Positions 9,862 through 19,088 of a stretch of DNA of 64,000 nucleotides are shown piece by piece. Source of the DNA: an uncultured Muribaculaceae bacterium. GTDB taxonomy: Bacteria; Bacteroidota; Bacteroidia; Bacteroidales; Muribaculaceae. The notes below the pieces were generated by a model that saw only the letters and a program-made list of their open reading frames with translations, made no database searches and was not told where the DNA came from. The position numbers were made by a program, and so were the translations under genes. The stretch covers positions 1 to 64,000 of the forward strand of contig CAJTME010000005.1 in NCBI GenBank assembly GCA_910577315.1. The letters run 5' to 3'. The stretch's first letter is position 1. Each line of letters begins with the position of its first letter.

Positions 9862-10920
9862 ATGAAAGTTCAAAATCCAACTGACGCATCCATTATCCTG
9901 ACTTACCGTTGTCCGATGCGGTGCCAGATGTGCAATATCTGGCAGAATCCGACGGACAAGCGTGAAGAAATCAAGGCTGAGGACCTGCGTTCATTACCTC
10001 AACTTAAATTCATCAACCTTACCGGGGGCGAACCTTTTGTGCGTGAAGATCTTGAAGAAATCGTGGAGGAGTGCTACAAGCACACCGACCGTATCGTAAT
10101 CTCGACCTCGGGATTTTTCGAGGACCGCGTGGTGAAGCTTGCCAAACGCTTCCCCAACATCGGCATCCGAATCTCAATCGAGGGTCTGAGCCGCAAGAAC
10201 GACGAGCTCCGAGGCCGTGACGGCGGTTTTGACAAGGGACTGCGCACACTGCTTACCCTTAAAGAAATGGGACTGAAGGACATCGGCTTCGGCTGCACGG
10301 TGTCGAACCATAACTCGAAGGACATGCTGTCGCTGTACCAGCTGTCGCTTTCGCTGGGCCTGGAGTTTGCAACCGCCGCTTTCCACAACTCGTATTACTT
10401 CCACAAGGATGACAATGTGATCACCAACCGCGACGAGGTTTGCGGCGATTTCCAGCAGCTCATCGAGTGGCAGCTTAAAGAGAAACATCCGAAATCGTGG
10501 TTCCGCGCGTTTTTCAACATGGGTCTCATCAACTATATCGAAGGCGGACGCCGCATGCTGCCCTGCGAGGCCGGCACGACCAATTTCTTCATCGACCCGT
10601 GGGGCGAGGTGTTCCCGTGCAACGGCATGGAATCGCGCTACTGGAAGGAGTCGATGGGCAATATCCACGACGCCGACTTCATGACCATATGGACTTCTGA
10701 ACAGGCCGAGAAGGTTCGTTCGATGGTGCGCCGCTGTCCGAAGAACTGCTGGATGGTCGGCACTGCATCGCCCGTGATGCACAAGTATATCAAGCATCCC
10801 CTGCAATGGGCTGTCAAGAATAAGATCCGCTCGATGCGCGGTCTCAAGCCGTGTCTTGACAAAACCTGGTATGATGTAGGTCAGGATCCCTGCCAGGGCG
10901 ACCTGCGCGAGAAATTCTAA
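9862..10920 (+). CDS. Radical SAM/SPASM protein in polysaccharide operon
   Basis: A 352-residue protein with the radical SAM cluster motif CPMRCQMC, cysteines 17, 21 and 24, and the SAM-binding GGEP in NLTGGEPFVRED. A C-terminal SPASM-like part has further cysteines (PCEAGT, FPCNGME, RRCPKNCW), which would bind an auxiliary iron-sulfur cluster. The family carries out radical chemistry on peptides, sugars or nucleosides; substrate is unknown here. Position between two glycosyltransferases, 17 and 12 nt from its neighbours, implies a role in making or modifying the polysaccharide. Confidence 0.85.
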   Translation: MKVQNPTDASIILTYRCPMRCQMCNIWQNPTDKREEIKAEDLRSLPQLKFINLTGGEPFVREDLEEIVEECYKHTDRIVISTSGFFEDRVVKLAKRFPNIGIRISIEGLSRKNDELRGRDGGFDKGLRTLLTLKEMGLKDIGFGCTVSNHNSKDMLSLYQLSLSLGLEFATAAFHNSYYFHKDDNVITNRDEVCGDFQQLIEWQLKEKHPKSWFRAFFNMGLINYIEGGRRMLPCEAGTTNFFIDPWGEVFPCNGMESRYWKESMGNIHDADFMTIWTSEQAEKVRSMVRRCPKNCWMVGTASPVMHKYIKHPLQWAVKNKIRSMRGLKPCLDKTWYDVGQDPCQGDLREKF

Positions 10921-10932
10921 GCTGCCGGGATT

Positions 10933-12021
10933 ATGAAAATCGTAGTCATCGGCACACGCGGCATCCCCAACATTCTTGGCGGGGTTGAAACTCATTGCGA
11001 GGAGCTGTTTCCGCGCATAGCGGCGAAGGGTCACGATGTGACCGTGATACGCCGCACTCCGTATGTGGAGGAGAACAACCGCATCGCCGAGTTCAAGGGC
11101 GTGAAGCTGGTCGACGTGTATGCTCCGCGCAAGAAGAGCATCGAGGCCATAATCCATACTTTCCTGGCGGTGGTCAAGGCCCGGCGTCTGAACCCGGACG
11201 TGCTGCACGTTCACGCCATCGGGCCGGCCATCATGGTGCCGTTCGCACGCCTGTTGGGAATGAAGGTGGTGATGACCAATCACGGACCTGACTATGACCG
11301 CCAGAAATGGGGCCGGCTGGCCAAGACGGTGCTGAAGGCCGGTGAAAGTTTCGGCACGCGTTTTTCCAACCGCGTGATTGTCATATCGACGGTCATCGCC
11401 GACATTCTCGCCAACAAATACGGCCGCAAGGACACAGACCTCATATATAACGGGGTGAACCGCCCGGTTAAATCTCAGTCACGGTCGTGGCTTGAAAAGT
11501 GGGGCGTGGCTGACAAACCGTATATAGTGGCCATCGGACGCTTTGTGAAGGAAAAAGGTTTCCATGACCTTATCGAAGCCTACAAGAAATCGGGCCTTGA
11601 AGACAGATACCGTCTTGTAATAGCAGGCGACACAGACCACGAGGACGATTATTCGCGCTCGTTAAAGCATCAGGCCCGTGAGGCGGGTGTGGTGCTGACG
11701 GGGTTCATCAAGGGCGAGCCGCTGAACCAGCTGATGAGCAACGCATCGCTGTTCGTTATGCCGTCATACCACGAGGGATTGCCAATCGCGCTTCTTGAAG
11801 CGATGAGTTATGATCTCGACGTGGTGGTGAGCGACATTCCGGCCAACCGGCTGCAAATCCTCGGCAAGGACGACTTTTTCCATGTTGGGGACACGGATGC
11901 CCTGGCAGCGGCAGTTACCCGCAAGATTGCGGCGGCCAAGACCCCGCGCACGTATGACCTGACGGCTTACGACTGGGATAAAATCGCAGACCAGACAATA
12001 AAGGTTTACGAATCCATGTGA
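10933..12021 (+). CDS. Glycosyltransferase, GT4 family with DUF1972-like N-terminus
   Basis: A 362-residue GT-B enzyme. The N-terminus MKIVVIGTRGIPNILGGVET fits the DUF1972/rhamnosyltransferase-like N-domain, and the C-half has IGRFVKEKGFHDLI and the EX7E motif in HEGLPIALLEAMS. A rhamnosyl donor would fit the nearby rfb genes, but this is only inference. Last gene of the operon; a strong hairpin terminator follows 31 nt after the stop. Confidence 0.88.
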   Translation: MKIVVIGTRGIPNILGGVETHCEELFPRIAAKGHDVTVIRRTPYVEENNRIAEFKGVKLVDVYAPRKKSIEAIIHTFLAVVKARRLNPDVLHVHAIGPAIMVPFARLLGMKVVMTNHGPDYDRQKWGRLAKTVLKAGESFGTRFSNRVIVISTVIADILANKYGRKDTDLIYNGVNRPVKSQSRSWLEKWGVADKPYIVAIGRFVKEKGFHDLIEAYKKSGLEDRYRLVIAGDTDHEDDYSRSLKHQAREAGVVLTGFIKGEPLNQLMSNASLFVMPSYHEGLPIALLEAMSYDLDVVVSDIPANRLQILGKDDFFHVGDTDALAAAVTRKIAAAKTPRTYDLTAYDWDKIADQTIKVYESM

Positions 12022-12052
12022 GCGTAAAAACGTTCCATACACATAAACACTC

Positions 12053-12085
12053 CGGCAGCTGTCTCCATCGCGGGGACAGCTGCCG
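12053..12085. terminator. Intrinsic terminator between convergent operons
   Basis: An 11-bp perfect stem, CGGCAGCTGTC (12053-12063) with GACAGCTGCCG (12075-12085), follows the polysaccharide operon. The strong symmetric stem could act on both strands and also stop the minus-strand sigma operon. Confidence 0.75.
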
Positions 12086-12118
12086 TTGTAAAATGAAAAA
12101 GGGTTAGTTAGATTGTTG

Positions 12119-12595
12119 TTAGTTTTGCTTGGGTCCTTTCATGCGGCGATGATGTTTTACGAGCTGTTGGGTAAACTTGCGCTCTGCGTTTTTGAGGCGT
12201 AACAACTGCCGTGGAGAAAGAATTTCCTTGAATTTTTCAAAGTATGTCATTTCGACCTGCCCTTCGGCGCGCTTCTGTTCAAAGACCGTGCGGGCGGCGT
12301 TCTCGAGCTCAAGTTCGGAGGCATCCGTCTTGTCTGATGCAGTTGTCTCGAGCTGGCGGGTCTCGGTGTTTATGCGTTCAACCTCGTCTTCCATCTTGTC
12401 GTACAAGGGGAAGAAATCGCGCTGCTGTTCTTTTGTAAGGGAGAGTTCTTTGGTGAGGTACTCGTGCTTGTATGTTCGCAGCTCAGACAGCCAGCGCTGG
12501 CGGTCGGTGTCGGAAAGCTGCTTCTGGGCATAGGCCGGCGCGGAGCCGAGGATAGAGATGAAAAGCAGTGTCAGTAGGGTCAGCTTGTGTTTCAT
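12119..12595 (-). CDS. Periplasmic CpxP/Spy-like protein
   Basis: A 158-residue exported protein. A signal peptide (about residues 1-23, ending AYAQ) is followed by a helical, charged body with SLTKEQQRDFFPLYDKME, similar to the LTxxQ pattern of CpxP/Spy proteins, and a very basic tail. Such proteins sense or buffer envelope stress. It is the last gene of a three-gene minus-strand operon with an ECF sigma factor, separated by 3 nt from the membrane protein before it. The family link is weak by sequence alone. Confidence 0.6.
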   Translation of the reverse strand: MKHKLTLLTLLFISILGSAPAYAQKQLSDTDRQRWLSELRTYKHEYLTKELSLTKEQQRDFFPLYDKMEDEVERINTETRQLETTASDKTDASELELENAARTVFEQKRAEGQVEMTYFEKFKEILSPRQLLRLKNAERKFTQQLVKHHRRMKGPKQN

Positions 12596-12598
12596 CGC

Positions 12599-13039
12599 TT
12601 AGTCAGTTATGGATAAAGATGAAGGAGTGGACATGGACACGGAGTCGAGAAGCGCCGCCGGGTCAATTCCATCTTCCATAAGGTCGTCGTAAAGGTCCCA
12701 TTCGTTAAGCTCTGGGATTACGTATTCGTTAACAAAGACATCGTTGCTGAACGCCTCTGCAATGACGGGGTTTGTCTCGAGAGGCAGGGGCGAAGATGAG
12801 GTGAGCATGGCGAAAAGCTTGAGCATGCACCACACACCGGCAAACATGGCCGCCATATAGGTGTAGGGACGCAGCCTCTGCCACCACGAACGCGGAGCGA
12901 CGGGAGAAGCGGCGGCCAGCTCCGGACGGTCGGGAAGCGCGGCTTCCATCGAGCGGGCGAAGTCGGCGAAATAGCCCTCGGGGACGGTCATTCCGTCACG
13001 ATGGGCAAGCCGGGTCAATATGTTTTCGTCGTTTTTCAT
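12599..13039 (-). CDS. Single-pass membrane protein, candidate anti-sigma factor
   Basis: A 146-residue protein of no family I recognise. It has a cytosolic N-half (about 65 residues with the stretch VPEGYFADFARSME), one likely membrane helix near residues 70-87 (YTYMAAMFAGVWCMLKLFAM) and an acidic C-terminal part outside. This layout and the place directly downstream of an ECF sigma gene suggest that it anchors the sigma factor, but it has no zinc-binding HxxxCxxC motif. Function is inference. Confidence 0.6.
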   Translation of the reverse strand: MKNDENILTRLAHRDGMTVPEGYFADFARSMEAALPDRPELAAASPVAPRSWWQRLRPYTYMAAMFAGVWCMLKLFAMLTSSSPLPLETNPVIAEAFSNDVFVNEYVIPELNEWDLYDDLMEDGIDPAALLDSVSMSTPSSLSITD

Positions 13040-13113
13040 ACAATGCTGTGTTGCGTTTCTGGTATTTTGACTTCGACGGATTGATAAGGTTTAAACGGGA
13101 ATTGAAGTTTTTT

Positions 13114-13668
13114 TTATTTTCCTTTGAAAAAGCCTTCGATTTTCTTGACGGCGAGATGGTATGAGGCCTTGAGTGCGCCGACAGATGTGCCGAGGATGTT
13201 TGACATGTCCTCATATTTCATATCGTCGAAATATTTCATGTTGAAGACGAGGCGCTGCTTCTCGGGGAGGGACGCGATTGCCTTGCGGAGATCGCGGGCG
13301 AGAGCGTCGCCGTCAATGTCGGGGTCGGCCTCAATCGTAGCGGCAAGGGCCGCCTCCTGGTCGTCGAGCGACAGACCGAGACGCTTGCGCTCGCGGGCAA
13401 GGAAAGTGATGGATTCGTTGATTGCAATCTTATAAAGCCAGGTCGAGAGGCGGGCGTCGCCGCGGAAATTCTCAATCGACTGCCATGCTTTCATGAAGGT
13501 ATTCTGCAACAGATCGTTAGCGTCGTCATGGCTCTGGACCATGCGTCGTATTTGCCAATACAATGGCTCTGAGTAAAGCCTTATGACCTCACTGAACGCC
13601 TCGCGCACCGTCGCTGCATCACGAAGGCGCGCCACAAGATTTTCGTTTTCGGCAGGGATGTCGGCCAT
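13114..13668 (-). CDS. RNA polymerase ECF-type sigma factor
   Basis: A 184-residue sigma-70 family factor of the ECF group. Region 2 is seen in DANDLLQNTFMKAWQSIENF and DARLSTWLYKIAINE (about residues 50-90), and region 4 in LPEKQRLVFNMKYFDDMKYE with the helix-turn-helix near LGTSVGALKASYHLAVK. It would direct polymerase to envelope or stress genes. First gene of the operon with the two genes below it; its own promoter has a well-spaced -33/-7 pair. The 74-nt gap to the next gene holds no clear structure. Confidence 0.93.
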   Translation of the reverse strand: MADIPAENENLVARLRDAATVREAFSEVIRLYSEPLYWQIRRMVQSHDDANDLLQNTFMKAWQSIENFRGDARLSTWLYKIAINESITFLARERKRLGLSLDDQEAALAATIEADPDIDGDALARDLRKAIASLPEKQRLVFNMKYFDDMKYEDMSNILGTSVGALKASYHLAVKKIEGFFKGK

Positions 13669-13699
13669 TTTCTTGCGCTGTTTTGACAGATTGTTTGTG

Positions 13700-13730
13700 C
13701 AAATTTATGCAATTTTCGTGAATAGTCAAG
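13700..13730 (-). promoter_or_regulatory. Promoter of ECF sigma operon
   Basis: On the minus strand CTTG (13730-13727) is followed after 19 nt by TAAATTTG (13707-13700). This is a near-perfect Bacteroidetes promoter, 31 nt before the ATG. It lies back to back with the promoter of the receptor gene at 13804. Confidence 0.75.
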
Positions 13731-13790
13731 CCCGGGGCGGTGCTTTTAAGTTTTATTGTGAAAAACTGCGCGTGATTGAGGAATTTGGCG

Positions 13791-13798
13791 TACCTTTG
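13791..13798 (+). promoter_or_regulatory. -7 box TACCTTTG of TonB-dependent receptor gene
   Basis: TACCTTTG ends only 5 nt before the ATG at 13804, so the transcript should begin at or next to the start codon. No clear TTTG is found at the expected -33 place. Confidence 0.6.
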
Positions 13799-13803
13799 CA
13801 GCA

Positions 13804-16044
13804 ATGTTCAGCAAATTCAAATACCTTATATATGTATCGTGCCTCTCGTCGGCACCCTATGTGCAGGGAGGAGAGAGCAATATGGCCGCCGACTCGGTGA
13901 GGGCGCCCCATGAACTGAGGGGAGTGGAGGTTCTGGGCGTCAAGCAGATGCCCCAGGCCGGAGTGCTCCCGGTGACAAAGCTAAACCAGGCAGCCATCAA
14001 TCGCCTTGGAATTGACGCCGTCAAAAATCTGGGCGACATCGTGCCTAACCTATACACGCCGTCATACGGCTCGCGGATGACATCATCAATCTATATGCGC
14101 GGCCTTGGCTCGCGCATCGACCAGGCCGTTGTGGGGCTGAACGTAGACGGCGTTCCGCTGCTCAACAAGGATGCCTATGACTTCGACATTCCCGACATGC
14201 GCTCGGCCGAAGTGCTGCGCGGGGCGCAAAGCGTGCTCAACGGCCGCAACGCCATGGCCGGGCAAATCAACATCTACACGCTGTCGCCACGCGACTTCCA
14301 GGGCTTGCGGTTCATGGCCGAATACGGTCGCGGCAACGAAGTGAAGGCGTCGGCCGGAGGATATTTCAAGCTGTCGGAAAGCCTGTTCACCTCCCTTACG
14401 GGCTATTACGGACACACCGACGGATTCTGGAGAAATGAATACAACGGGCAACTCACAGGTCTTGAAAACAACGGGTCGTTGAGATGGAAAACCGTGTGGG
14501 CTCCGTCGAGGGCGTTGTCGGTGACCAACACGGCGGCCATGTCGCTGGCCCGCCAGAGCGGGTATCCGTATGAATCGCTTGAAAGCGGTAAAATAGCCTA
14601 CAACGACACCTGTTTTTACCGCCGAAACGCTTTTTCTGACGGATTGACGGTGGCATGGGCCGGAAAGCGCGTTGTGGTGACCTCGCTCACGTCGGTGCAG
14701 TATCTCGACGACAACATGACGCTTGACCAGGACTTCATGCCGGAGGACTATTTCACCCTCACGCAGAAACGCCATGAGTTCACGTTCACGGAAGATCTTT
14801 TCACGAAAGGTTCGCGCGGAGACTATTCATGGCTGGGAGGAGTGTTCGGCTTCTACCGCAACACCGACATGCACGCCCCCGTGACATTTCATGATGCCGG
14901 AATCAAGAACCTGATAGAGGACAAGACCAACCAGATGAACTCCTCCTACCCTATCCGCTGGGACAGCCGTCAGTTTCTGCTTGACAGCCATTTCTCAAAT
15001 CCTGCGGGAGGCTTTGCCCTATACCACGAGAGCACATACACTCTTGGCAGCTGGACGTTCGACATAGGCCTGCGCTGGGACTTCGAGAAAGTGTCCTGCC
15101 GATATAACAGCGACGCAGACGCCTCATACACCATCTATCACCGTCTTGAAAACGGAACCGAGGAGATTTACGCACGACGTCCCGTCAGCATCCACGAAAA
15201 CGGCAAACTCAGCCAATCGTTCAACCAGCTGCTGCCAAAGGTAGTCGTAAGCCGCACGTTCGGCCCGGGCACCGCATACGCCTCGTTCACGAAAGGTTAC
15301 AAATCAGGCGGCTACAACACGCAGATGTTCAGCGACGTGCTTCAACAGAAGGTGATGGAATCAATGGGACTGGCCATGGTATATGACGTGGACGACATAG
15401 TCACTTACCGTCCTGAAATAAGCTGGAATTACGAACTCGGCTTCAAGGCATCGCTGCTTGACGGAGGCCTTACTGCCGAAGCCGTAGGATTTTTCATCGA
15501 CTGCCGTGACCAGCAACTGACCGTATTTCCACCGGGAACGGTAACGGGAAGAATCATGACGAATGCTGGACGCACACGCAGCCTTGGAGCCGAGCTGTCG
15601 GCCCGATGGTCGCCTACCGAAGACATTACCGTCACGTCTGCCTACGGCTATACGAACGCCACATTCCGGGAATATGACAACGGACGGGCAGATTTCCGCG
15701 GAAAGCGCCTGCCATATGCCCCGGCACACACCCTTTTTGCCTCAGCCAGCTGGATTACTCCCTGGCATCCCGCCGGGCTGTCGACAGAAGTCAATGTGAC
15801 GGTACGCGGTGCCGGCGACATAATGTGGAACGAGGAAAACTCAATCAGGCAGAAGTTCTACGCACTTCCGGGCGCATCATTCACATTGCGCGGCGAACGA
15901 TGGAACCTGCGGATATGGGGTGAGAACCTTTCCAACACACAATATAAGACCTTTTATTTCATGTCGATGGGGAACTCGTTCGCACAACGGGGTAACCCGA
16001 TCACCTTTGGCGCCACCTTGCGCATCAATCTTAATAAATATTAA
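13804..16044 (+). CDS. TonB-dependent outer-membrane receptor
   Basis: A 746-residue outer-membrane active transporter. After a short signal-like N-terminus the plug domain runs from about residue 40 to 160 (MRGLGSRIDQ, VGLNVDGVPLL, EVLRGAQSVLNGRNAMAG), then a long beta-barrel with NYELGFKASLLDGGLTAEA and a C-terminus ending in strand NITFGATLRINLNKY-like residues. It lacks the carboxypeptidase-like N-domain and a SusD partner, so it is not a SusC. It is closer to siderophore, cobalamin or metal receptors. Ligand unknown. A lipoprotein gene follows. Confidence 0.92.
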   Translation: MFSKFKYLIYVSCLSSAPYVQGGESNMAADSVRAPHELRGVEVLGVKQMPQAGVLPVTKLNQAAINRLGIDAVKNLGDIVPNLYTPSYGSRMTSSIYMRGLGSRIDQAVVGLNVDGVPLLNKDAYDFDIPDMRSAEVLRGAQSVLNGRNAMAGQINIYTLSPRDFQGLRFMAEYGRGNEVKASAGGYFKLSESLFTSLTGYYGHTDGFWRNEYNGQLTGLENNGSLRWKTVWAPSRALSVTNTAAMSLARQSGYPYESLESGKIAYNDTCFYRRNAFSDGLTVAWAGKRVVVTSLTSVQYLDDNMTLDQDFMPEDYFTLTQKRHEFTFTEDLFTKGSRGDYSWLGGVFGFYRNTDMHAPVTFHDAGIKNLIEDKTNQMNSSYPIRWDSRQFLLDSHFSNPAGGFALYHESTYTLGSWTFDIGLRWDFEKVSCRYNSDADASYTIYHRLENGTEEIYARRPVSIHENGKLSQSFNQLLPKVVVSRTFGPGTAYASFTKGYKSGGYNTQMFSDVLQQKVMESMGLAMVYDVDDIVTYRPEISWNYELGFKASLLDGGLTAEAVGFFIDCRDQQLTVFPPGTVTGRIMTNAGRTRSLGAELSARWSPTEDITVTSAYGYTNATFREYDNGRADFRGKRLPYAPAHTLFASASWITPWHPAGLSTEVNVTVRGAGDIMWNEENSIRQKFYALPGASFTLRGERWNLRIWGENLSNTQYKTFYFMSMGNSFAQRGNPITFGATLRINLNKY

Positions 16045-16072
16045 TCATAGCGCAACTTCGCACATTATTGCC

Positions 16073-16080
16073 TAACTTTG
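16073..16080 (+). promoter_or_regulatory. -7 box TAACTTTG of lipoprotein gene
   Basis: TAACTTTG lies 32 nt before the ATG at 16113 in the 68-nt gap after the receptor gene. It suggests separate transcription of the lipoprotein. Confidence 0.55.
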
Positions 16081-16112
16081 GCGCATAAAACAAAACATAA
16101 TCACAATCACTG

Positions 16113-17018
16113 ATGAAACACCATCCCAAACTACACACTTTTGCCGCCGTAGCCCTCATGGCCGTGGCCATGACATCATGCCTCAATAACGACGGCCCCA
16201 CCACCGACAAGTTTATAGTAAACTCGAGCATAACGCCTTGCTATGCCGTTATAACCGATATGGAGAGCAACTCCGCCCAGACAATATCCTATCCCGTCAC
16301 CCTCCAATGCCAGACCAACTGGACCGACGAGGTGCTCGACCTGTCAATATCAGGCATCCAGATTGGCGCGTCAAACCTGCCCGTTATGTCTTTCACCAAC
16401 CTTGAAATCAAGCAAAACAAAGATGGATGGCTTTACAACGAGTCCACCATACTTGAAAGTTCAAAGGGCCAGCTCGTAACAACCAATACACTGACAAACT
16501 TCAAACTCGAGTATCTCGACCGCTATGACCTTATGGAAACCTTAAGAAGCTATAAGCCTGCCTGCGCGTTTGAGTTCGTGCTTGACGGACGCTATCAGGT
16601 TGCAGGTGCCACGCAGTCTTTCTTCATGGGCGGTTCGACAGAGGCCACACCCAAAGGCGGAAGTCCATTCACAACACAGGGTTCGCTATACACAGTAGAC
16701 CTCGACATGAAGAAAAATACAGCAAACATCACTATCGCCAACGCGCAGTTCATGGCTCAGATGCCCGTGCTGACCAGCATAGCCTTCCCCGATGTACCTT
16801 TTACTTTCGGCGAGAATGGCAAGACCGTCATTCTTGAAAAGGATGCCCTGACACCTACTTTTGCCGGGACGCCCAACGCCGATTATCCCATCACCGACCT
16901 CAAGGGGGTGGTCAAGACCGACGAAGGTATGGAACTTGAATTCATCTGCACCTACAAGGGACTCCCCTTCACCGTCAAGGCAAACCTTAAATTCTCGGAT
17001 TATAAAGCCGCACTCTAA
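16113..17018 (+). CDS. Uncharacterised lipoprotein
   Basis: A 301-residue exported lipoprotein: N-terminal signal with lipobox ending MTSC (Cys 23), then about 280 residues of mostly beta-strand character, with two similar-looking halves. I do not recognise the family with confidence; small Bacteroidales surface lipoproteins of unknown function look like this. It lies behind a TonB-dependent receptor and may be its partner, but a separate -7 box and a 68-nt gap leave this open. Confidence 0.7.
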   Translation: MKHHPKLHTFAAVALMAVAMTSCLNNDGPTTDKFIVNSSITPCYAVITDMESNSAQTISYPVTLQCQTNWTDEVLDLSISGIQIGASNLPVMSFTNLEIKQNKDGWLYNESTILESSKGQLVTTNTLTNFKLEYLDRYDLMETLRSYKPACAFEFVLDGRYQVAGATQSFFMGGSTEATPKGGSPFTTQGSLYTVDLDMKKNTANITIANAQFMAQMPVLTSIAFPDVPFTFGENGKTVILEKDALTPTFAGTPNADYPITDLKGVVKTDEGMELEFICTYKGLPFTVKANLKFSDYKAAL

Positions 17019-17030
17019 GAACACCGTAAT

Positions 17031-17074
17031 GAAACGACAGGCCGTCCCGAAGCTTCGGAACGGCCTGTCGTTTC
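17031..17074. terminator. Bidirectional terminator
   Basis: The 15-nt arms 17031-17045 and 17060-17074 pair perfectly, with an inner palindrome CCGAAGCTTCGG and one mismatch at 17046/17059. It sits between the convergent lipoprotein and fumarase genes and can serve both. An A-rich side and TTTC on the other strand are seen. Confidence 0.85.
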
Positions 17075-17086
17075 ATTATGATGCGG

Positions 17087-18736
17087 TTATTTATTCATAC
17101 CGCAGGCGGCGCACTTCTTCGAGATTTCGGTGAAGAAGTCGTTGCCCTTGTCATCGACGAGGATGAAGGCGGGGAAGTCTTCGACCTCGATTTTCCAGAT
17201 GGCTTCCATGCCGAGCTCGGGATATTCGAGAAGCTCGACTTTCTTGATTGAGTTCTGGGCGAGGACAGCTGCGGGACCGCCGATAGAGCCGAGGTAGAAG
17301 CCGCCGTGCTTGTGGCATGCGTCAGTTACCTGCTGCGAACGGTTACCCTTGGCAATCATTACCATCGAGCCGCCGGCAGCCTGGAACTGGTCGACGTATG
17401 AATCCATGCGGCCAGCGGTGGTGGGGCCGAACGAGCCAGAGGGCATGCCTGCGGGGGTCTTGGCGGGACCGGCATAGTAGATGGGATGATCCTTGAGGTA
17501 CTGCGGCATGGGCTCGCCCTTGTCAAGGCGTTCCTTAATCTTGGCGTGGGCGATGTCGCGGCCTACGATAATGGTGCCGTTGAGCGAGAGACGGGTGGAA
17601 ACGGGATATTTGGTGAGTTCGGCCAGAATCTCGTTCATGGGACGGTTGAGGTCGATTTTCACGACTTCGCCTTCGCCGGCCTTGCGGTATTCCTCGGGAA
17701 TGAGTTCACCGGGGTTGGCGTCGAGCTTTTCAATCCAAAGGCCCTCGCGGTTGATTTTCGCCTTGACGTTGCGGTCGGCCGAGCAGCTTACGCCGAGACC
17801 GACGGGGCAGGATGCACCGTGGCGGGGGAGGCGGATTACGCGGATGTCGTGGGCAAAGTATTTGCCGCCGAACTGCGCACCGAGGCCAAGACGTTCGGCC
17901 TCTTTCTTGAGGATGGCTTCGAGTTCAAGATCGCGGAAGGCGTGGCCGCTTTCATCGCCGTGGGTGGGAAGGGCGTCGTAGTACTTGACGGACGCCTTCT
18001 TTACGGTCTCGAGGTTTTTCTCGGCGGAGGTGCCACCGATTACGAATGCGATATGATAGGGAGGGCAAGCAGCCGTGCCGAGGCTCTTCATCTTCTCGAC
18101 GAGGAAGGGAACGAGCTTTTCGGGATTGAGCAGGGCCTTTGTCTCCTGATAGAGATAGGTTTTGTTGGCCGAGCCGCCACCTTTGGCCACGAAGAGGAAC
18201 TTGTATTCATCGTCCTCGCCGGCGTGGATGTCGACCTGGGCAGGGAGGTTGCAGCCTGTGTTCACCTCCTCGTACATAGTGAGGGGGGCGTTCTGCGAGT
18301 AGCGGAGGTTGTCGGTGGTATATGTGAGGTACACGCCCTTAGAGAGCTTCTCGGCGTCGTCGCAGCCGGTGAAGACGTATTGGCCTTTCTCGCCGTGGAT
18401 GATGGCCGTGCCGGTGTCCTGGCAGAAGGGAAGCTGTCCCTTGGCGGCCACCTCGGCGTTGCGGAGCATGGTGAGGGCGACAAACTTGTCGTTTTCCGAG
18501 GCTTCGGGGTCGCTGAGGATTTTTGCCACCATGGCGTTGTGCTCGCGGCGGAGCATGAACGCATTGTCGTGGGTGCACTGGCGGGCAAGCACGGTGAGGG
18601 CTTCGGGATCGATCACGAGGAATTCATGACCGCCCCAGTTCTCGACACGTACATAGTCGGAGGTGAGGTGATAGTACTCCGTGGTGTCCGGCCCGAGGGG
18701 GAACATGGGGGTGTAGTTGAATGGTTTTGTTGCCAT
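17087..18736 (-). CDS. Fumarate hydratase, class I (iron-sulfur)
   Basis: A 549-residue class I fumarase that interconverts fumarate and malate with a [4Fe-4S] cluster, central to the reductive succinate pathway of Bacteroidales. N- and C-terminal parts of the family are both in one chain (FumA/FumB type). Cysteines that fit the cluster sites are in FCQDTGTAI and [11 protein letters not shown], with [12 protein letters not shown] between. The ATG at 18736 ([15 protein letters not shown]) is preferred over a TTG 9 nt upstream. Its own promoter is present and no operon partner is seen. Confidence 0.95.
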   Translation of the reverse strand: MATKPFNYTPMFPLGPDTTEYYHLTSDYVRVENWGGHEFLVIDPEALTVLARQCTHDNAFMLRREHNAMVAKILSDPEASENDKFVALTMLRNAEVAAKGQLPFCQDTGTAIIHGEKGQYVFTGCDDAEKLSKGVYLTYTTDNLRYSQNAPLTMYEEVNTGCNLPAQVDIHAGEDDEYKFLFVAKGGGSANKTYLYQETKALLNPEKLVPFLVEKMKSLGTAACPPYHIAFVIGGTSAEKNLETVKKASVKYYDALPTHGDESGHAFRDLELEAILKKEAERLGLGAQFGGKYFAHDIRVIRLPRHGASCPVGLGVSCSADRNVKAKINREGLWIEKLDANPGELIPEEYRKAGEGEVVKIDLNRPMNEILAELTKYPVSTRLSLNGTIIVGRDIAHAKIKERLDKGEPMPQYLKDHPIYYAGPAKTPAGMPSGSFGPTTAGRMDSYVDQFQAAGGSMVMIAKGNRSQQVTDACHKHGGFYLGSIGGPAAVLAQNSIKKVELLEYPELGMEAIWKIEVEDFPAFILVDDKGNDFFTEISKKCAACGMNK

Positions 18737-18813
18737 AGTTGTCAATTTGGGCTGGTAAGAGCTATGTTGTTATATGGGTAATCATATTAAGTGAGCGAGC
18801 GGGATTATGTCTG

Positions 18814-18844
18814 CAAAGTTACGTAATTGGTTTTGAAATTGCAA
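18814..18844 (-). promoter_or_regulatory. Promoter of fumarase gene
   Basis: On the minus strand TTG (18844-18842), a 20-nt spacer and TAACTTTG (18821-18814). This places the start of transcription about 70 nt before the ATG. Confidence 0.65.
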
Positions 18845-18869
18845 CTTAAAAAGAGTGGTTTAAAACGAT

Positions 18870-18900
18870 AAAAAGAGCCACCATCACGGGGGCTCTTTTT
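18870..18900 (-). terminator. Terminator downstream of dnaA
   Basis: AAAAAGAGCC (18870-18879) pairs with GGCTCTTTTT (18891-18900). On the minus strand the stem ends in a T-run, about 190 nt after the dnaA stop. The interval 18901-19088 is AT-rich with several T-runs and no gene that I can support. Confidence 0.8.
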
Positions 18901-19088
18901 ATGGGTTTCCAATAGGTACAATTTCTAAGGTAAAAAAGATTGTTTTTAGGTTTGCACTGCAAAGTTCACACTTTTTTGACCGTGTACCAAACTTTTTTAT
19001 ATGTTGTACGGCATATTTTAGGGTTTTTAAGAGCTTAATCGGTGTTTTTCTCCAATTTTCGCCCTTTTTACTCCAATTTCGCCGGGAT

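Noticed and set aside
13804..17018. SusC/SusD pair
   Set aside because: The receptor lacks the carboxypeptidase-like N-domain, and the 301-residue lipoprotein has no SusD features and is too short.
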